Positions 17,180-24,567 of a stretch of 64,000 bases of DNA are shown piece after piece. The DNA is taken from contig NZ_FOEF01000005.1 of the NCBI RefSeq assembly GCF_900110575.1, positions 248,001 through 312,000 on the forward strand. The letters are read 5' to 3'. The translations under genes and the position numbers were made by a program. This stretch comes from Amycolatopsis saalfeldensis. GTDB lineage: Bacteria; Actinomycetota; Actinomycetes; Mycobacteriales; Pseudonocardiaceae. The notes beneath the pieces are model-generated. The model worked only from the letters and a program-made list of their open reading frames with translations, searched no databases and had not been told where the DNA came from. The stretch's first letter is position 1. The number at the start of each line of letters is the position of its first letter.

Positions 17180-18655
17180 ATGTCGGAGCAGTCGCAGCGG
17201 CCGGAAGAGCGCGGCGTGTCCACTCTGGACCGGTTCTTCAAGATCAGCGAACGGGGCTCGAGCGCGGGCCGGGAGATCCGCGGCGGCGTCGTCACGTTCG
17301 TGACCATGGCCTACATCGTGGTGCTGAACCCGTTGATCATCGGCAGTTTCTCGGCCGGCACCCCGTCCGCGCACAAGGACGTGCTCGGCAACATCCTGCC
17401 GGTGCCGCAGGTCGCGGCCGTCACGGCGCTGGTCGCGGGCGTGCTGACGATCCTGATGGGCCTGGTCGCGAACTACCCGTTCGCCATCGCCACCGGCCTG
17501 GGCATCAACAGCCTGCTCGCCGTCACCATCGCGCCGCAGATGACCTGGCCCGAGGCCATGGGGCTGGTGGTGATCGAGGGCGTGATCATCGTGCTGCTCG
17601 TGCTCACCGGCTTCCGGACGGCGGTGTTCCGCGCGGTGCCGCCGGCGCTGAAGTCGGCGATCGCGGTGGGCATCGGCCTGTTCATCTGCCTGATCGGCCT
17701 GGTCGACGCCGGGTTCGTGCGCCGGCTGCCGGACGACGCGCACACCACGGTCCCGGTCGGCCTCGGCATCAACGGCTCCATCGCGTCCTGGCCGACGGCC
17801 GTGTTCGTGGTCGGCCTGCTGCTCACCGCCATCCTCGTGGCCAAGAAGGTCAAGGGCGCGATCCTGATCGGCGTCCTCACCTCGACGGTGCTGGCGATCG
17901 TCGTCGAAGCGATCGTGAAGGCCGGGCCGTCGAACGGCACCGACCCGAAGGGCTGGAACCTCGGCTACCCGGCGCTGCCGGACCAGGTGGTCGGCCTGCC
18001 GAACCTGTCGCTGGTCGGCGACGTCTCGTTCGGCGCCTGGAGCCGGCTGCCGATCATCACCGTGGTGCTGCTCGTGTTCACGCTGGTGCTCGCCGACTTC
18101 TTCGACGCCATGGGCACGATGACCGGGCTGGGCAAGGAAGCCGGCCTGATCGGCAAGGACGGCCAGCTGCCGAACGTCGGCAAGGCGCTGTTCGTCGAGG
18201 GCCTCGCGGGCGCGGCCGGCGGCTTCGGCTCGGCCAGCTCGAACACGGTGTTCGTGGAGTCCGCGTCCGGCATCGCGGAGGGCGCGCGCACGGGACTGGC
18301 GAACGTCGTCACGGGGGTACTGTTCCTCGCCGCGATGTTCCTGACGCCGCTCTACCAGGTGGTGCCGGTGGAGGCCGCCGCGCCGGCGCTGGTGGTCGTG
18401 GGCGCGCTGATGATGACGCAGGTCAAGGAAATCGACTTCACCGACTTCTCGATCGCGCTGCCGGCGTTCCTGACGATCGTGGTCATGCCGTTCACCTACT
18501 CGATCGCCAACGGCATCGGCGCCGGTTTCGTGAGCTACGTGGTGATCCGCGCGGCGACGGGCAAGGCCCGCCAGGTCCACCCGCTGATGTGGATCATCGC
18601 GGTGGCCTTCGTCGCCTACTTCGCCGTCGGGCCGATCCAGGCGGTGTTGAGCTGA
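17180..18655 (+). CDS. NCS2 purine permease, AzgA type
   Basis: Inner-membrane importer of 491 residues, probably for hypoxanthine, guanine or adenine with proton symport. The N-terminus has LDRFFKISERGSS-REIRGGVVTFVTMAYI, diagnostic of the AzgA/GhxP branch; TGLGINSL, the VEGVIIVLLVLTG helix and LADFFDAMGTMTGLG are the substrate-site helices, and FGSASSNTVFVESASGI is the second signature. About 13-14 hydrophobic helices are seen. ATG at 17180 follows AGGCAGGCGG. It is divergent from DUF2530 and likely monocistronic. Confidence 0.92.
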   Translation: MSEQSQRPEERGVSTLDRFFKISERGSSAGREIRGGVVTFVTMAYIVVLNPLIIGSFSAGTPSAHKDVLGNILPVPQVAAVTALVAGVLTILMGLVANYPFAIATGLGINSLLAVTIAPQMTWPEAMGLVVIEGVIIVLLVLTGFRTAVFRAVPPALKSAIAVGIGLFICLIGLVDAGFVRRLPDDAHTTVPVGLGINGSIASWPTAVFVVGLLLTAILVAKKVKGAILIGVLTSTVLAIVVEAIVKAGPSNGTDPKGWNLGYPALPDQVVGLPNLSLVGDVSFGAWSRLPIITVVLLVFTLVLADFFDAMGTMTGLGKEAGLIGKDGQLPNVGKALFVEGLAGAAGGFGSASSNTVFVESASGIAEGARTGLANVVTGVLFLAAMFLTPLYQVVPVEAAAPALVVVGALMMTQVKEIDFTDFSIALPAFLTIVVMPFTYSIANGIGAGFVSYVVIRAATGKARQVHPLMWIIAVAFVAYFAVGPIQAVLS

Positions 18656-18680
18656 CCGTGATCACGCGGGGTGGCGGGGT

Positions 18681-18694
18681 TCACCCCGGGGTGA
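18681..18694. promoter_or_regulatory. 14-bp perfect palindrome upstream of the MarR gene
   Basis: TCACCCCGGGGTGA is fully symmetrical and lies 26 bp before the marR ATG, just upstream of the -10 box TATGCT (18708-18713). It is a candidate autoregulatory site. Confidence 0.45.
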
Positions 18695-18707
18695 CAGTTT
18701 CGTAAGG

Positions 18708-18713
18708 TATGCT
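18708..18713 (+). promoter_or_regulatory. -10 box of the MarR-MFS operon
   Basis: TATGCT ends 6 nt before the ATG at 18720, so the message is probably leaderless. No convincing -35 is seen at 17-18 bp. Confidence 0.6.
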
Positions 18714-18719
18714 AACTAT

Positions 18720-19151
18720 ATGTCCGGCGACATGCACGAGCGCTCCCTCGCGAGCCGCCTGCGTCTCGCGGTGGTCCGGCTCAACCGCCGGCTCCGGGCA
18801 CAGCGGGTGGGCGACGACGTCACGTTGACGCAGGTCGCCGCGCTGTCCACCTTGCACAAGTGCGGTGCGCTGACCCCGGGCCAGCTCGCCGCGAAGGAAG
18901 GCGTCCAGCCGCCCTCGATGACGAGGGTGATCGCCGCGCTCGAGGAGATGGGGTTCGTCGAGCGGCGCCCGCACCCGACCGATGGCAGGCAGGCCATCGT
19001 CGAGCTGTCCGAGGACGGGCTCGCGTACGTGCGCAAAGCCATCTCGGTGCGGGAGGCGTGGCTGGACCGGCAATTGGCCGAACTCGGCGAGGAAGAGCTG
19101 GAAGTGCTCTCCCGCGCCGCTGAGATCATCGACAGGATGGCGGGGAACTAA
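18720..19151 (+). CDS. MarR family transcriptional regulator
   Basis: Winged-helix regulator of 143 residues. The recognition helix region LTPGQLAAKEGVQPPSMTRVIAALEEMGFVERR (about 51-83) and the wing DGRQAIVELSEDG are typical. It corresponds to mycobacterial Rv0880. The MFS gene starts 5 nt after its stop, so it very likely controls that exporter and itself, with a drug or siderophore-like compound as possible ligand. Confidence 0.9.
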   Translation: MSGDMHERSLASRLRLAVVRLNRRLRAQRVGDDVTLTQVAALSTLHKCGALTPGQLAAKEGVQPPSMTRVIAALEEMGFVERRPHPTDGRQAIVELSEDGLAYVRKAISVREAWLDRQLAELGEEELEVLSRAAEIIDRMAGN

Positions 19152-19156
19152 CACCG

Positions 19157-20569
19157 GTGACCACCACGGGTAGCGAAACAGACAGTACGGCCGATACCAC
19201 TGCTACCCGGGAAACGGCACCGGCGCCGTCGAGCCCGCCGACATCCGCTCCACCCGGCGACACCGGGACGCCCGCAGGGTCGTCGAAACCCTCGGCGGGC
19301 AAGCGCGGCATGTTCTCGTCGCTGGGAGTGCGCAACTACCGGCTGTTCTTCAGCGGCCAGGTGATCTCCAACATCGGCACCTGGATGCAACGCATCGCGC
19401 AGGACTGGCTGGTGTTCACCCTCAGCGGCAACAACCCGCTCGCGCTCGGCATCGCGGTCGCGCTGCAGTTCACCCCGACGCTGCTGCTCTCGCTGTGGGC
19501 CGGCGTGCTCGCCGACCGCGTCGACAAGCGGCGGATGCTGATCGTCATCCAGGTCGTGAACACCGTGCTGGCCGGGTCGCTCGGCCTGCTGGACCTGACC
19601 GGCGTGGTCGCGCTCTGGCACGTCTACCTGCTGTGCGTGCTGCTCGGCGTGACCTCCGCGCTCGAGGTGCCGACCCGCCAGTCGTTCGTCGCCGAGATGG
19701 TGGGCCGCGACCAGGTGACCAACGCCGTCGCGCTGAACTCCTCGATCTTCAACATGGCGCGCATCGTGGGCCCGGCGATCGCCGGCTTCGCGATCACCTG
19801 GGTGGGCACCGGCTGGCTGTTCGTCGCGAACGCGGTGAGCACCGTCGCGGTGGTCGTCGGGCTGGCCATGATGAACCCGGCCAAGCTGTTCCGCGGCCCG
19901 GCGATCCCGCGGGCCAAGGGCCAGCTGGTGGAGGGCCTGCGCTACGTGCGCCGTCGCTCCGACCTGGTGACGGTGATGGTGCTGATGTTCTTCGTCAGCA
20001 CGTTCGGCATCACCTACTTCACGTCGTTGCCGATCGTGGCGGCGAACGTCTTCCACACCCAGGCCGATGGCTACGGGCTGCTGTCCACGCTCGTCGCGGT
20101 GGGGACCTTCACGGGCGCGCTGGCGTCCGCGCGGCGCGGGATCAAGAGCCGGCCGCGGGTGCGGCTGATGCTGGTCTCCGGCGCGCTGCTGGGCCTGTTC
20201 GAGCTGATCACGGCGTTCATGCCGACGTACCTGGCGTTCGGGCTGGGCCTGATCCCGCTCGGCTTCGCCACGATCACCTTCCTGAACACCGCGAACGCAC
20301 TGGTGCAGACGTCGGTCTCGCCGGAGATGCGCGGCCGCGTGATGGGCATCTACGTCCTGGTCCTGATCGGCGGCAACCCCATCGGCGGCCCCATGACGGG
20401 CTGGATGGCCGACGCCTTCGGCGGCCGCTCGCCGTTCTACATCGGCGGCGCGGTTTCTCTGGTGGCCGCGGTGGTGTGCGCGTTGGTACTCATCCGGCGC
20501 GGGGGCGTGAGTCTGCCGGTCCGGCGGTTCGGCAACGGGCTGCGGGTGCTGAAACGCGAACGCGTCTGA
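19157..20569 (+). CDS. MFS exporter, EntS-like (MFS_3)
   Basis: Membrane transporter of 470 residues. A 50-residue Thr/Ser/Pro-rich cytosolic start leads into about 12 helices beginning LGVRNYRLFFSGQVISNIGTWMQRIAQDWL, the hallmark of the enterobactin exporter-like MFS_3 group; the 2-3 loop has GVLADRVDKRRML and helix 11 SPEMRGRVMGIYVL. It is co-transcribed with the MarR gene. Group members export siderophores or drugs, and the iron box 60 bp after its stop is suggestive, but the substrate is not known. Confidence 0.9.
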   Translation: MTTTGSETDSTADTTATRETAPAPSSPPTSAPPGDTGTPAGSSKPSAGKRGMFSSLGVRNYRLFFSGQVISNIGTWMQRIAQDWLVFTLSGNNPLALGIAVALQFTPTLLLSLWAGVLADRVDKRRMLIVIQVVNTVLAGSLGLLDLTGVVALWHVYLLCVLLGVTSALEVPTRQSFVAEMVGRDQVTNAVALNSSIFNMARIVGPAIAGFAITWVGTGWLFVANAVSTVAVVVGLAMMNPAKLFRGPAIPRAKGQLVEGLRYVRRRSDLVTVMVLMFFVSTFGITYFTSLPIVAANVFHTQADGYGLLSTLVAVGTFTGALASARRGIKSRPRVRLMLVSGALLGLFELITAFMPTYLAFGLGLIPLGFATITFLNTANALVQTSVSPEMRGRVMGIYVLVLIGGNPIGGPMTGWMADAFGGRSPFYIGGAVSLVAAVVCALVLIRRGGVSLPVRRFGNGLRVLKRERV

Positions 20570-20603
20570 GAGCTGCTCGAACGAGTGAGACCCGCGTCTC
20601 CGG

Positions 20604-20628
20604 CAGCACGGGCTTGCGGAGCCTGCTG
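20604..20628 (+). terminator. probable terminator hairpin of the MFS gene
   Basis: CAGCA-N2-GGCT and AGCC-TGCTG form an interrupted 9-bp stem with a five-base loop, 35 bp after the MFS stop. No T-run follows; the right arm abuts the iron box. Confidence 0.4.
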
Positions 20629-20645
20629 AGGTTAGGCTAACCTCA
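20627..20645. promoter_or_regulatory. iron box (IdeR/DmdR-type palindrome)
   Basis: TGAGGTTAGGCTAACCTCA is a perfect 19-bp dyad with a central G and contains GGTTAGGCTAACC, the core of the known actinobacterial consensus TTAGGTTAGGCTAACCTAA. It lies between two convergent genes with no annotated gene start on either side. Confidence 0.85.
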
Positions 20646-20735
20646 TATACGTCCGCTTCGTGGTGGGAGCGGCAGTCAGTTCGGGAACGGACGGAGCCTC
20701 ACACCCGGGAACCCCGGGGGCGGGGCTCCGTTCAT
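20646..20735 (+). ncRNA. candidate iron-regulated small RNA
   Basis: The region after the iron box has no protein-like frame but contains a strong nested hairpin: ACGGAGCC (20691-20698) pairs with GGCTCCGT (20724-20731), enclosing a CCCGGG/CCCGGG inner stem, followed by TCATTT. A transcript of about 90 nt starting near the box and ending at the hairpin would fit an IdeR-controlled small RNA such as mycobacterial MrsI in size. I cannot see a good -35, and the extent is a guess. Confidence 0.3.
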
Positions 20736-20770
20736 TTACGGCAACGGAAACCAGCTCCCCCAAGGGCTCC

Positions 20771-21580
20771 TCAAGTCCGGTTCATGGTCGGGTCCGGGGT
20801 GGGCGTCGTCAAGGGGTGCTCACCCGGTCGCAGCGGCAGCCGCGGGAGGGGCAGGCCGAAGTACACGCGGTAGGCCATCCGCACGGCGGACTCCGAGGGC
20901 AGCAGGACCTCGTGGCGACCGCCGTCCACCGTTTCGATCAGGCGGTCGCCCGAGAGGGTCACGCGGCCCTGGGAGGTGGGGCGCGAGCAGGTCAGGTTCT
21001 GGGTGAAGTGCGAGGTCGGCGAGGTCGAGTGCCACCACGCCATCGGGACGAAGTCGGGCAGCGTCCGGGGGCGGCGTTCCAGGCGGTAGACCGGTTCGCC
21101 GTCGCGCAGGACGTCGATGTCGCCGTGTGGGGCGTCGAGCATCAGGAACTCGCCTTCCGCGTCCGATTGCGGCGCGACGGCCGTGAGGGCCAGCGGGGCC
21201 TGGCTGAAGCTGCCGAAGCCGACGTCCACCAGCCACGGCTCGTCCAGTTCCACGATGATCGCGGCGTGGTCCAGTGGGGCGCCGGGAGTGCCGTCGGCGT
21301 GGAAGACCTGGGAGCCGTGCAAGGTGGCGGCGAAGCCGAGTTCGCGCAGCAGGGCGGCGAAGAGGCCGTTCAGCTCGTAGCAGAAGCCGCCGCGGCGACG
21401 ACGCACGATCTTGTCGAACAGCGCGTCTTCGGTGAGCTCGATCGGCTCACCGAGGTGCACGCTCAGGTTCTCGAACGGCACCCGCTCGAGGTGGCGCGCT
21501 TGCAGTACCCGCAGGGCGGCCAGATCCGCGGCCACCGGCAGGGCGAGATCGAGGCGGGCAAGGTAGGCGTCGACGTCCAT
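20771..21580 (-). CDS. arylamine N-acetyltransferase
   Basis: Transfers acetyl from acetyl-CoA to arylamines or hydrazines; some actinomycete relatives close macrolactam rings. The 269-residue protein has the catalytic triad Cys67 (RRGGFCYELNGLF), His105 (LDHAAI) and Asp119 (LVDVGFG), plus the N-terminal VPFENLSVHLG helix. ATG at 21580 matches the family start; the frame extends nine codons upstream without support. It is a single gene running toward the MFS exporter. No polyketide genes are nearby, so a detoxification role is the default reading. Confidence 0.92.
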   Translation of the reverse strand: MDVDAYLARLDLALPVAADLAALRVLQARHLERVPFENLSVHLGEPIELTEDALFDKIVRRRRGGFCYELNGLFAALLRELGFAATLHGSQVFHADGTPGAPLDHAAIIVELDEPWLVDVGFGSFSQAPLALTAVAPQSDAEGEFLMLDAPHGDIDVLRDGEPVYRLERRPRTLPDFVPMAWWHSTSPTSHFTQNLTCSRPTSQGRVTLSGDRLIETVDGGRHEVLLPSESAVRMAYRVYFGLPLPRLPLRPGEHPLTTPTPDPTMNRT

Positions 21581-21622
21581 GCGCTTACTCTCACACCTCC
21601 AGTGCACTCCAGGTCAAGCGAA

Positions 21623-21658
21623 AACCGGGGCCCTCCCACTGAAGGGAGGACCCCGGTT
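21623..21658 (-). terminator. terminator of the superoxide dismutase gene
   Basis: AACCGGGG-CCCTCCC and GGGAGG-ACCCCGGTT form a near-perfect stem around the loop ACTGAA, 19 bp after the sod stop. It also separates that gene from the NAT gene. Confidence 0.8.
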
Positions 21659-21676
21659 CGCTTCGGTTGTGAGAAC

Positions 21677-22300
21677 TCAGCCGAGCAGCAGGCCGTTGCC
21701 GCCGGCGACGGCGTTGTCGAAGCGCTTGCTGATCTCGGCCCAGTTGAAGATGTTCCACAGGGCCTTGACGTAGTCCGGCTTCACGTTCTTGTAGTCCAGG
21801 TAGAACGCGTGCTCCCACACGTCGACCAGCAGGATCGGCGTGGTCGGCAGGATCAGGTTGTTGTGGTGGTCGCGCAGCTGCTGGGTGATCAGCGTCTTGC
21901 CGATCGGGTCCCAGGACAGCGCGCCCCAGCCGTTGCCCTGGATCGTGGTCGAGACCGCGGTGAACTGGGCCTTGAACTTGTCGAAGGACCCGAACGCCTC
22001 GTCGATCGCGGCGGCCAGCTCGCCGGTCGGCTTGTCGCCGCCTTCGGGCGAGAGGATCTTCCACCACACGACGTGGTTGGCGTGGCCGGCCAGGTTGAAG
22101 GCCAGCGTGGTCTCCAGCCCGACGATGTTGCCGAAGTCGCCGGCTTCACGGGCTTCGGCGATCTTGTCCAGCGTGTCGTTCGCGCCCTTGACGTAGGTCG
22201 CGTGGTGCTTGCTGTGGTGCAGCTCGTTGATCTCGCCCGAGATGTGCGGCGCGAGCGCGCTGTAGTCGTAGTCGAGATCGGGCAGCTCGTACCGGGCCAT
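21677..22300 (-). CDS. sodA: superoxide dismutase (Fe/Mn)
   Basis: Dismutates superoxide to oxygen and hydrogen peroxide in the cytosol. The 207-residue protein has the N-terminal hairpin ([20 protein letters not shown]) and the C-terminal alpha/beta domain, with metal ligands H28 ([10 protein letters not shown]), H76 (HANHVVWW), D160 and H164 ([11 protein letters not shown]). ATG at 22300 follows GGAGG at good spacing. The exact metal cannot be decided from sequence alone. It is monocistronic, with a strong terminator downstream. Heme oxygenase lies next upstream on the same strand, 198 bp away. Confidence 0.95.
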   Translation of the reverse strand: MARYELPDLDYDYSALAPHISGEINELHHSKHHATYVKGANDTLDKIAEAREAGDFGNIVGLETTLAFNLAGHANHVVWWKILSPEGGDKPTGELAAAIDEAFGSFDKFKAQFTAVSTTIQGNGWGALSWDPIGKTLITQQLRDHHNNLILPTTPILLVDVWEHAFYLDYKNVKPDYVKALWNIFNWAEISKRFDNAVAGGNGLLLG

Positions 22301-22498
22301 TGGCCCTCCTTCTGTCTTCGACACAAGTTTCTGATACCGAACCTAGTAGCACACCCACCTCCCCGGCGAGCGGGGGCGGCGTCGTCACCACAGGGTGGGA
22401 CCACTCGTTCGTCAGGGGCCTACCCGGGGGCCTCCCCTGCGAAACCAAGCCTTGTACCTCGACCAAACTGGAGGTCAACCGGCTGTGACCGGACTCAT

Positions 22499-23167
22499 TC
22501 AGGCGACCCGGTAACGGTCGAGGTCCCGCGCCAGCTCGTCGAAAACGGCGACGTTGCACTCGAACGCCACCGCCGTCTCGTTGATCACCCGCGCGCGCTC
22601 GGCTTCGCCCCACGGGGCGGTGTCGAGCTTCGCGCGGTAGCGGTCGCGGAACGCGGGCGCGCTGCCGATCGCGTCGAAGTGGTAGAACGTCGTCCCCGCT
22701 TGGTCGAGGCCGAACTTCTGCTCCAGCAGACGGCGGATGACCTGGCCGCCGGCGATGTCGCCGAGGTAGCGCGTGTAGTGGTGCGCGACGTAGCCGCCGG
22801 CCCACGAAGCCGCTTCGCCGATGCGCGCCGCGTACGCCTCCGTGCTCGCGAGCGGCCGGATCTCGGTCCGCCAGCCCGGGCCGACGAGGTGGGCGAGGTC
22901 GGCCTCCAGCGCGGGCAGCCGGCGCAGCTCGTCGAACACGAACCCGCCGCCGACGGTGTCACCGGCCATCTGGTCGCTGACGCGCTCGATCGCCTGGTAG
23001 ATGAAGTAGTACTGGATCGCCAGCCGGGTGTAGCCGGCCAAGGACAGCTCGCCGCCCAGCAGCGCGTTCATGTACTCGGAGTGGTTGGCCCGGTCGTGCA
23101 GCACCCTGGTCGAGGCGCGCAGCGTCGCGGAGAACGGGCGGGTGTCGAGGTCCGTGGTCACCGGCAT
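22499..23167 (-). CDS. biliverdin-producing heme oxygenase
   Basis: Degrades heme to biliverdin, carbon monoxide and iron, giving access to heme iron. It has 222 residues, with proximal ligand H24 in RVLHDRANHSEYM, the distal-helix glycines in RYLGDIAGGQVIRR (about 132-145), and the conserved YFIYQAIE region. ATG at 23167 follows GGAGG by seven bases. It lies 72 bp after the stop of a TetR gene on the same strand; that gap holds a partial iron box, a -10 box and a palindrome, so iron and TetR control are both likely. Confidence 0.93.
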   Translation of the reverse strand: MPVTTDLDTRPFSATLRASTRVLHDRANHSEYMNALLGGELSLAGYTRLAIQYYFIYQAIERVSDQMAGDTVGGGFVFDELRRLPALEADLAHLVGPGWRTEIRPLASTEAYAARIGEAASWAGGYVAHHYTRYLGDIAGGQVIRRLLEQKFGLDQAGTTFYHFDAIGSAPAFRDRYRAKLDTAPWGEAERARVINETAVAFECNVAVFDELARDLDRYRVA

Positions 23168-23188
23168 GAGGACGCCTCCAGCGATCGA

Positions 23189-23205
23189 TCTGACAGCCTG
23201 TCAGA
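23189..23205. promoter_or_regulatory. palindrome at the heme oxygenase start site, likely TetR operator
   Basis: TCTGACAGCCTGTCAGA is a perfect 17-bp dyad, a form common for TetR-family operators. It lies 22 bp before the heme oxygenase ATG and just downstream of the -10 box at 23209-23214, covering the expected transcription start. Confidence 0.7.
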
Positions 23206-23208
23206 AAG

Positions 23209-23243
23209 ATCGTAGGGCACGATGACGACTTAGGCTACCCTAA
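23209..23243 (-). promoter_or_regulatory. heme oxygenase promoter with partial iron box
   Basis: On the minus strand TTAGGGTAGCCTAA (23230-23243) matches 13 of 14 bases of the inner and right part of the iron-box consensus and covers the -35 region; TACGAT at 23209-23214 is the -10. The box overlaps the last codon of the upstream tetR. Confidence 0.55.
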
Positions 23244-23857
23244 ATCGGACGTGGATCCGGGACTTCACCCGTCCCCAGCGCCCGCAGGACGAAGCCGACG
23301 GCGGCCTCGATCGCGGCGTCGAGCCGATCGGCAGGCACGTCGATCACCTGACGGCTGCCCAGCGCGGCGGTCACCATCGGGACGACGACGTCCACGTCCT
23401 GGGCCGGCCAGCACCCGGCGTCGACGCCCGCGAGCAGCACCGCGCGCAGCTGCCCGGTGATCGGGTCGGCGTGCGCGCTGATGCGCCGGTACGCCGAGGG
23501 CGCGAGCGCCGACTCCAGCGCCCCGCCCGGCGGCAGGTGGTACTCGGCGAGCACACGCAGCTGCAGCCGGACGAACGTGGCGAGCTGCCGGACCGGATCG
23601 GCCTCCGCCTCGACGGCTTCGCGCAGCCGCGTGACGTAGCGCGCGGCCTCGTCCTCCACGAAGGCGACTAGCAGGCTTTCCTTGTCCGGGAAGTGGTTGT
23701 ACAGCGCGGTGCGGCCGAGCCCGGCTTCCGCCGCGATGCCGGACAGGGTGATCGCGTCGAACCCGCGCTCGTAGAGCTGCGCGCGCAGCACGTCGAACAC
23801 CCGGGCACGGACCTCGCGCCGGTGCGCTTCGATCGAGCCGCCGAGCACCTTCGGCAT
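23240..23857 (-). CDS. TetR family regulator
   Basis: Protein of 205 residues beginning MPKVLGGSIEAHRREVRARVF, with the helix-turn-helix ITLSGIAAEAGLGRTALYNHFPDKESLL at about 37-64. ATG at 23857 is set by GGGGGGTGAG before it; the frame runs further upstream without support. The heme oxygenase gene follows after 72 bp and a TCTGACAG palindrome, so this is its probable local regulator. It is divergent from the DHFR-family gene by 100 bp. Confidence 0.9.
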   Translation of the reverse strand: MPKVLGGSIEAHRREVRARVFDVLRAQLYERGFDAITLSGIAAEAGLGRTALYNHFPDKESLLVAFVEDEAARYVTRLREAVEAEADPVRQLATFVRLQLRVLAEYHLPPGGALESALAPSAYRRISAHADPITGQLRAVLLAGVDAGCWPAQDVDVVVPMVTAALGSRQVIDVPADRLDAAIEAAVGFVLRALGTGEVPDPRPI

Positions 23858-23957
23858 CCGTCTCACCCCCCGCCGGTCGCTGTCACCTTGATTTCTTACC
23901 AGAGCGACCGCCCACGAGACGCTAATTTGGGAGCTCCCCGAAGCAGAGGAGAGCCCC

Positions 23958-24539
23958 GTGGGCAAGGTGGTCATGTACAGCTCGGTGTCGGTGGACGGCT
24001 TCGTCGCGGACGGGAACGACCAGCCCGGGCCGCTGTTCGACTGGTTGTCCAACGGCGACGTCCCGTTGGACGAGAGCGGTGTGGTGAGGGTGTCGCAGAC
24101 CTCCCACGACTACACCCGGTCGTACTGGGACCAGATCGGGGTGACCCTCGTCGGCCGCCACGTCTTCGACATCACGGACGGCTGGGACGGGAAGCCGCCG
24201 GGCGGGATCGACCACGTGGTCGTCGTGACGCACCGGCCGGCGCCCGAGGGCTGGGACCCGGAGGCGCCGTTTCACTTCGTCGCCGGCGTCGCGGCAGCCG
24301 TGGCCAAGGCACAGGAGCTGGCCGGTGACCGCATCGTCGAGGTCGCCGCCGGCGACGTCGGCGGCCAGGTGCTGGCCGCGGGCCTGGTCGACGAGGTGCG
24401 CATGGACGTCGTGCCCGTCGTGTTCGGGTCCGGCAAGCGCTACTTCGGATCGGTCGACGCGCAGCACCTGCTGGCGGATCCCGACGTGGTGATTCAAGGC
24501 GACCGGGTGCTTCACCTGCACTATCGGGTGCGCCGTTGA
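23958..24539 (+). CDS. dihydrofolate reductase family protein (RibD C-terminal fold)
   Basis: Predicted NADPH-dependent reductase of 193 residues with the RibD C-terminal/DHFR fold: an opening strand KVVMYSSVSVDGFVADGND, TLVGRHVFDITDGW with the nucleotide-contact Gly, the IVEVAAGDVGGQVLAAGLVDEVRMDVVPVVFGSGKRYF segment, and a C-terminal LHYRVRR strand. GTG at 23958 follows AGAGGAG. TAATTT at 23923-23928 could be its -10. Real folate reductase activity is unlikely; substrate unknown. Confidence 0.88.
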   Translation: MGKVVMYSSVSVDGFVADGNDQPGPLFDWLSNGDVPLDESGVVRVSQTSHDYTRSYWDQIGVTLVGRHVFDITDGWDGKPPGGIDHVVVVTHRPAPEGWDPEAPFHFVAGVAAAVAKAQELAGDRIVEVAAGDVGGQVLAAGLVDEVRMDVVPVVFGSGKRYFGSVDAQHLLADPDVVIQGDRVLHLHYRVRR

Positions 24540-24567
24540 CCGATCCGGGCAGGCACGCGAAGCCCGC

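Noticed and set aside
20660..23215. Open frame of 851 codons on the plus strand
   Set aside because: Antisense to NAT, superoxide dismutase and heme oxygenase, all of which have intact catalytic residues; the frame has Arg/Gly/Gln/Val shadow composition and no ribosome site.
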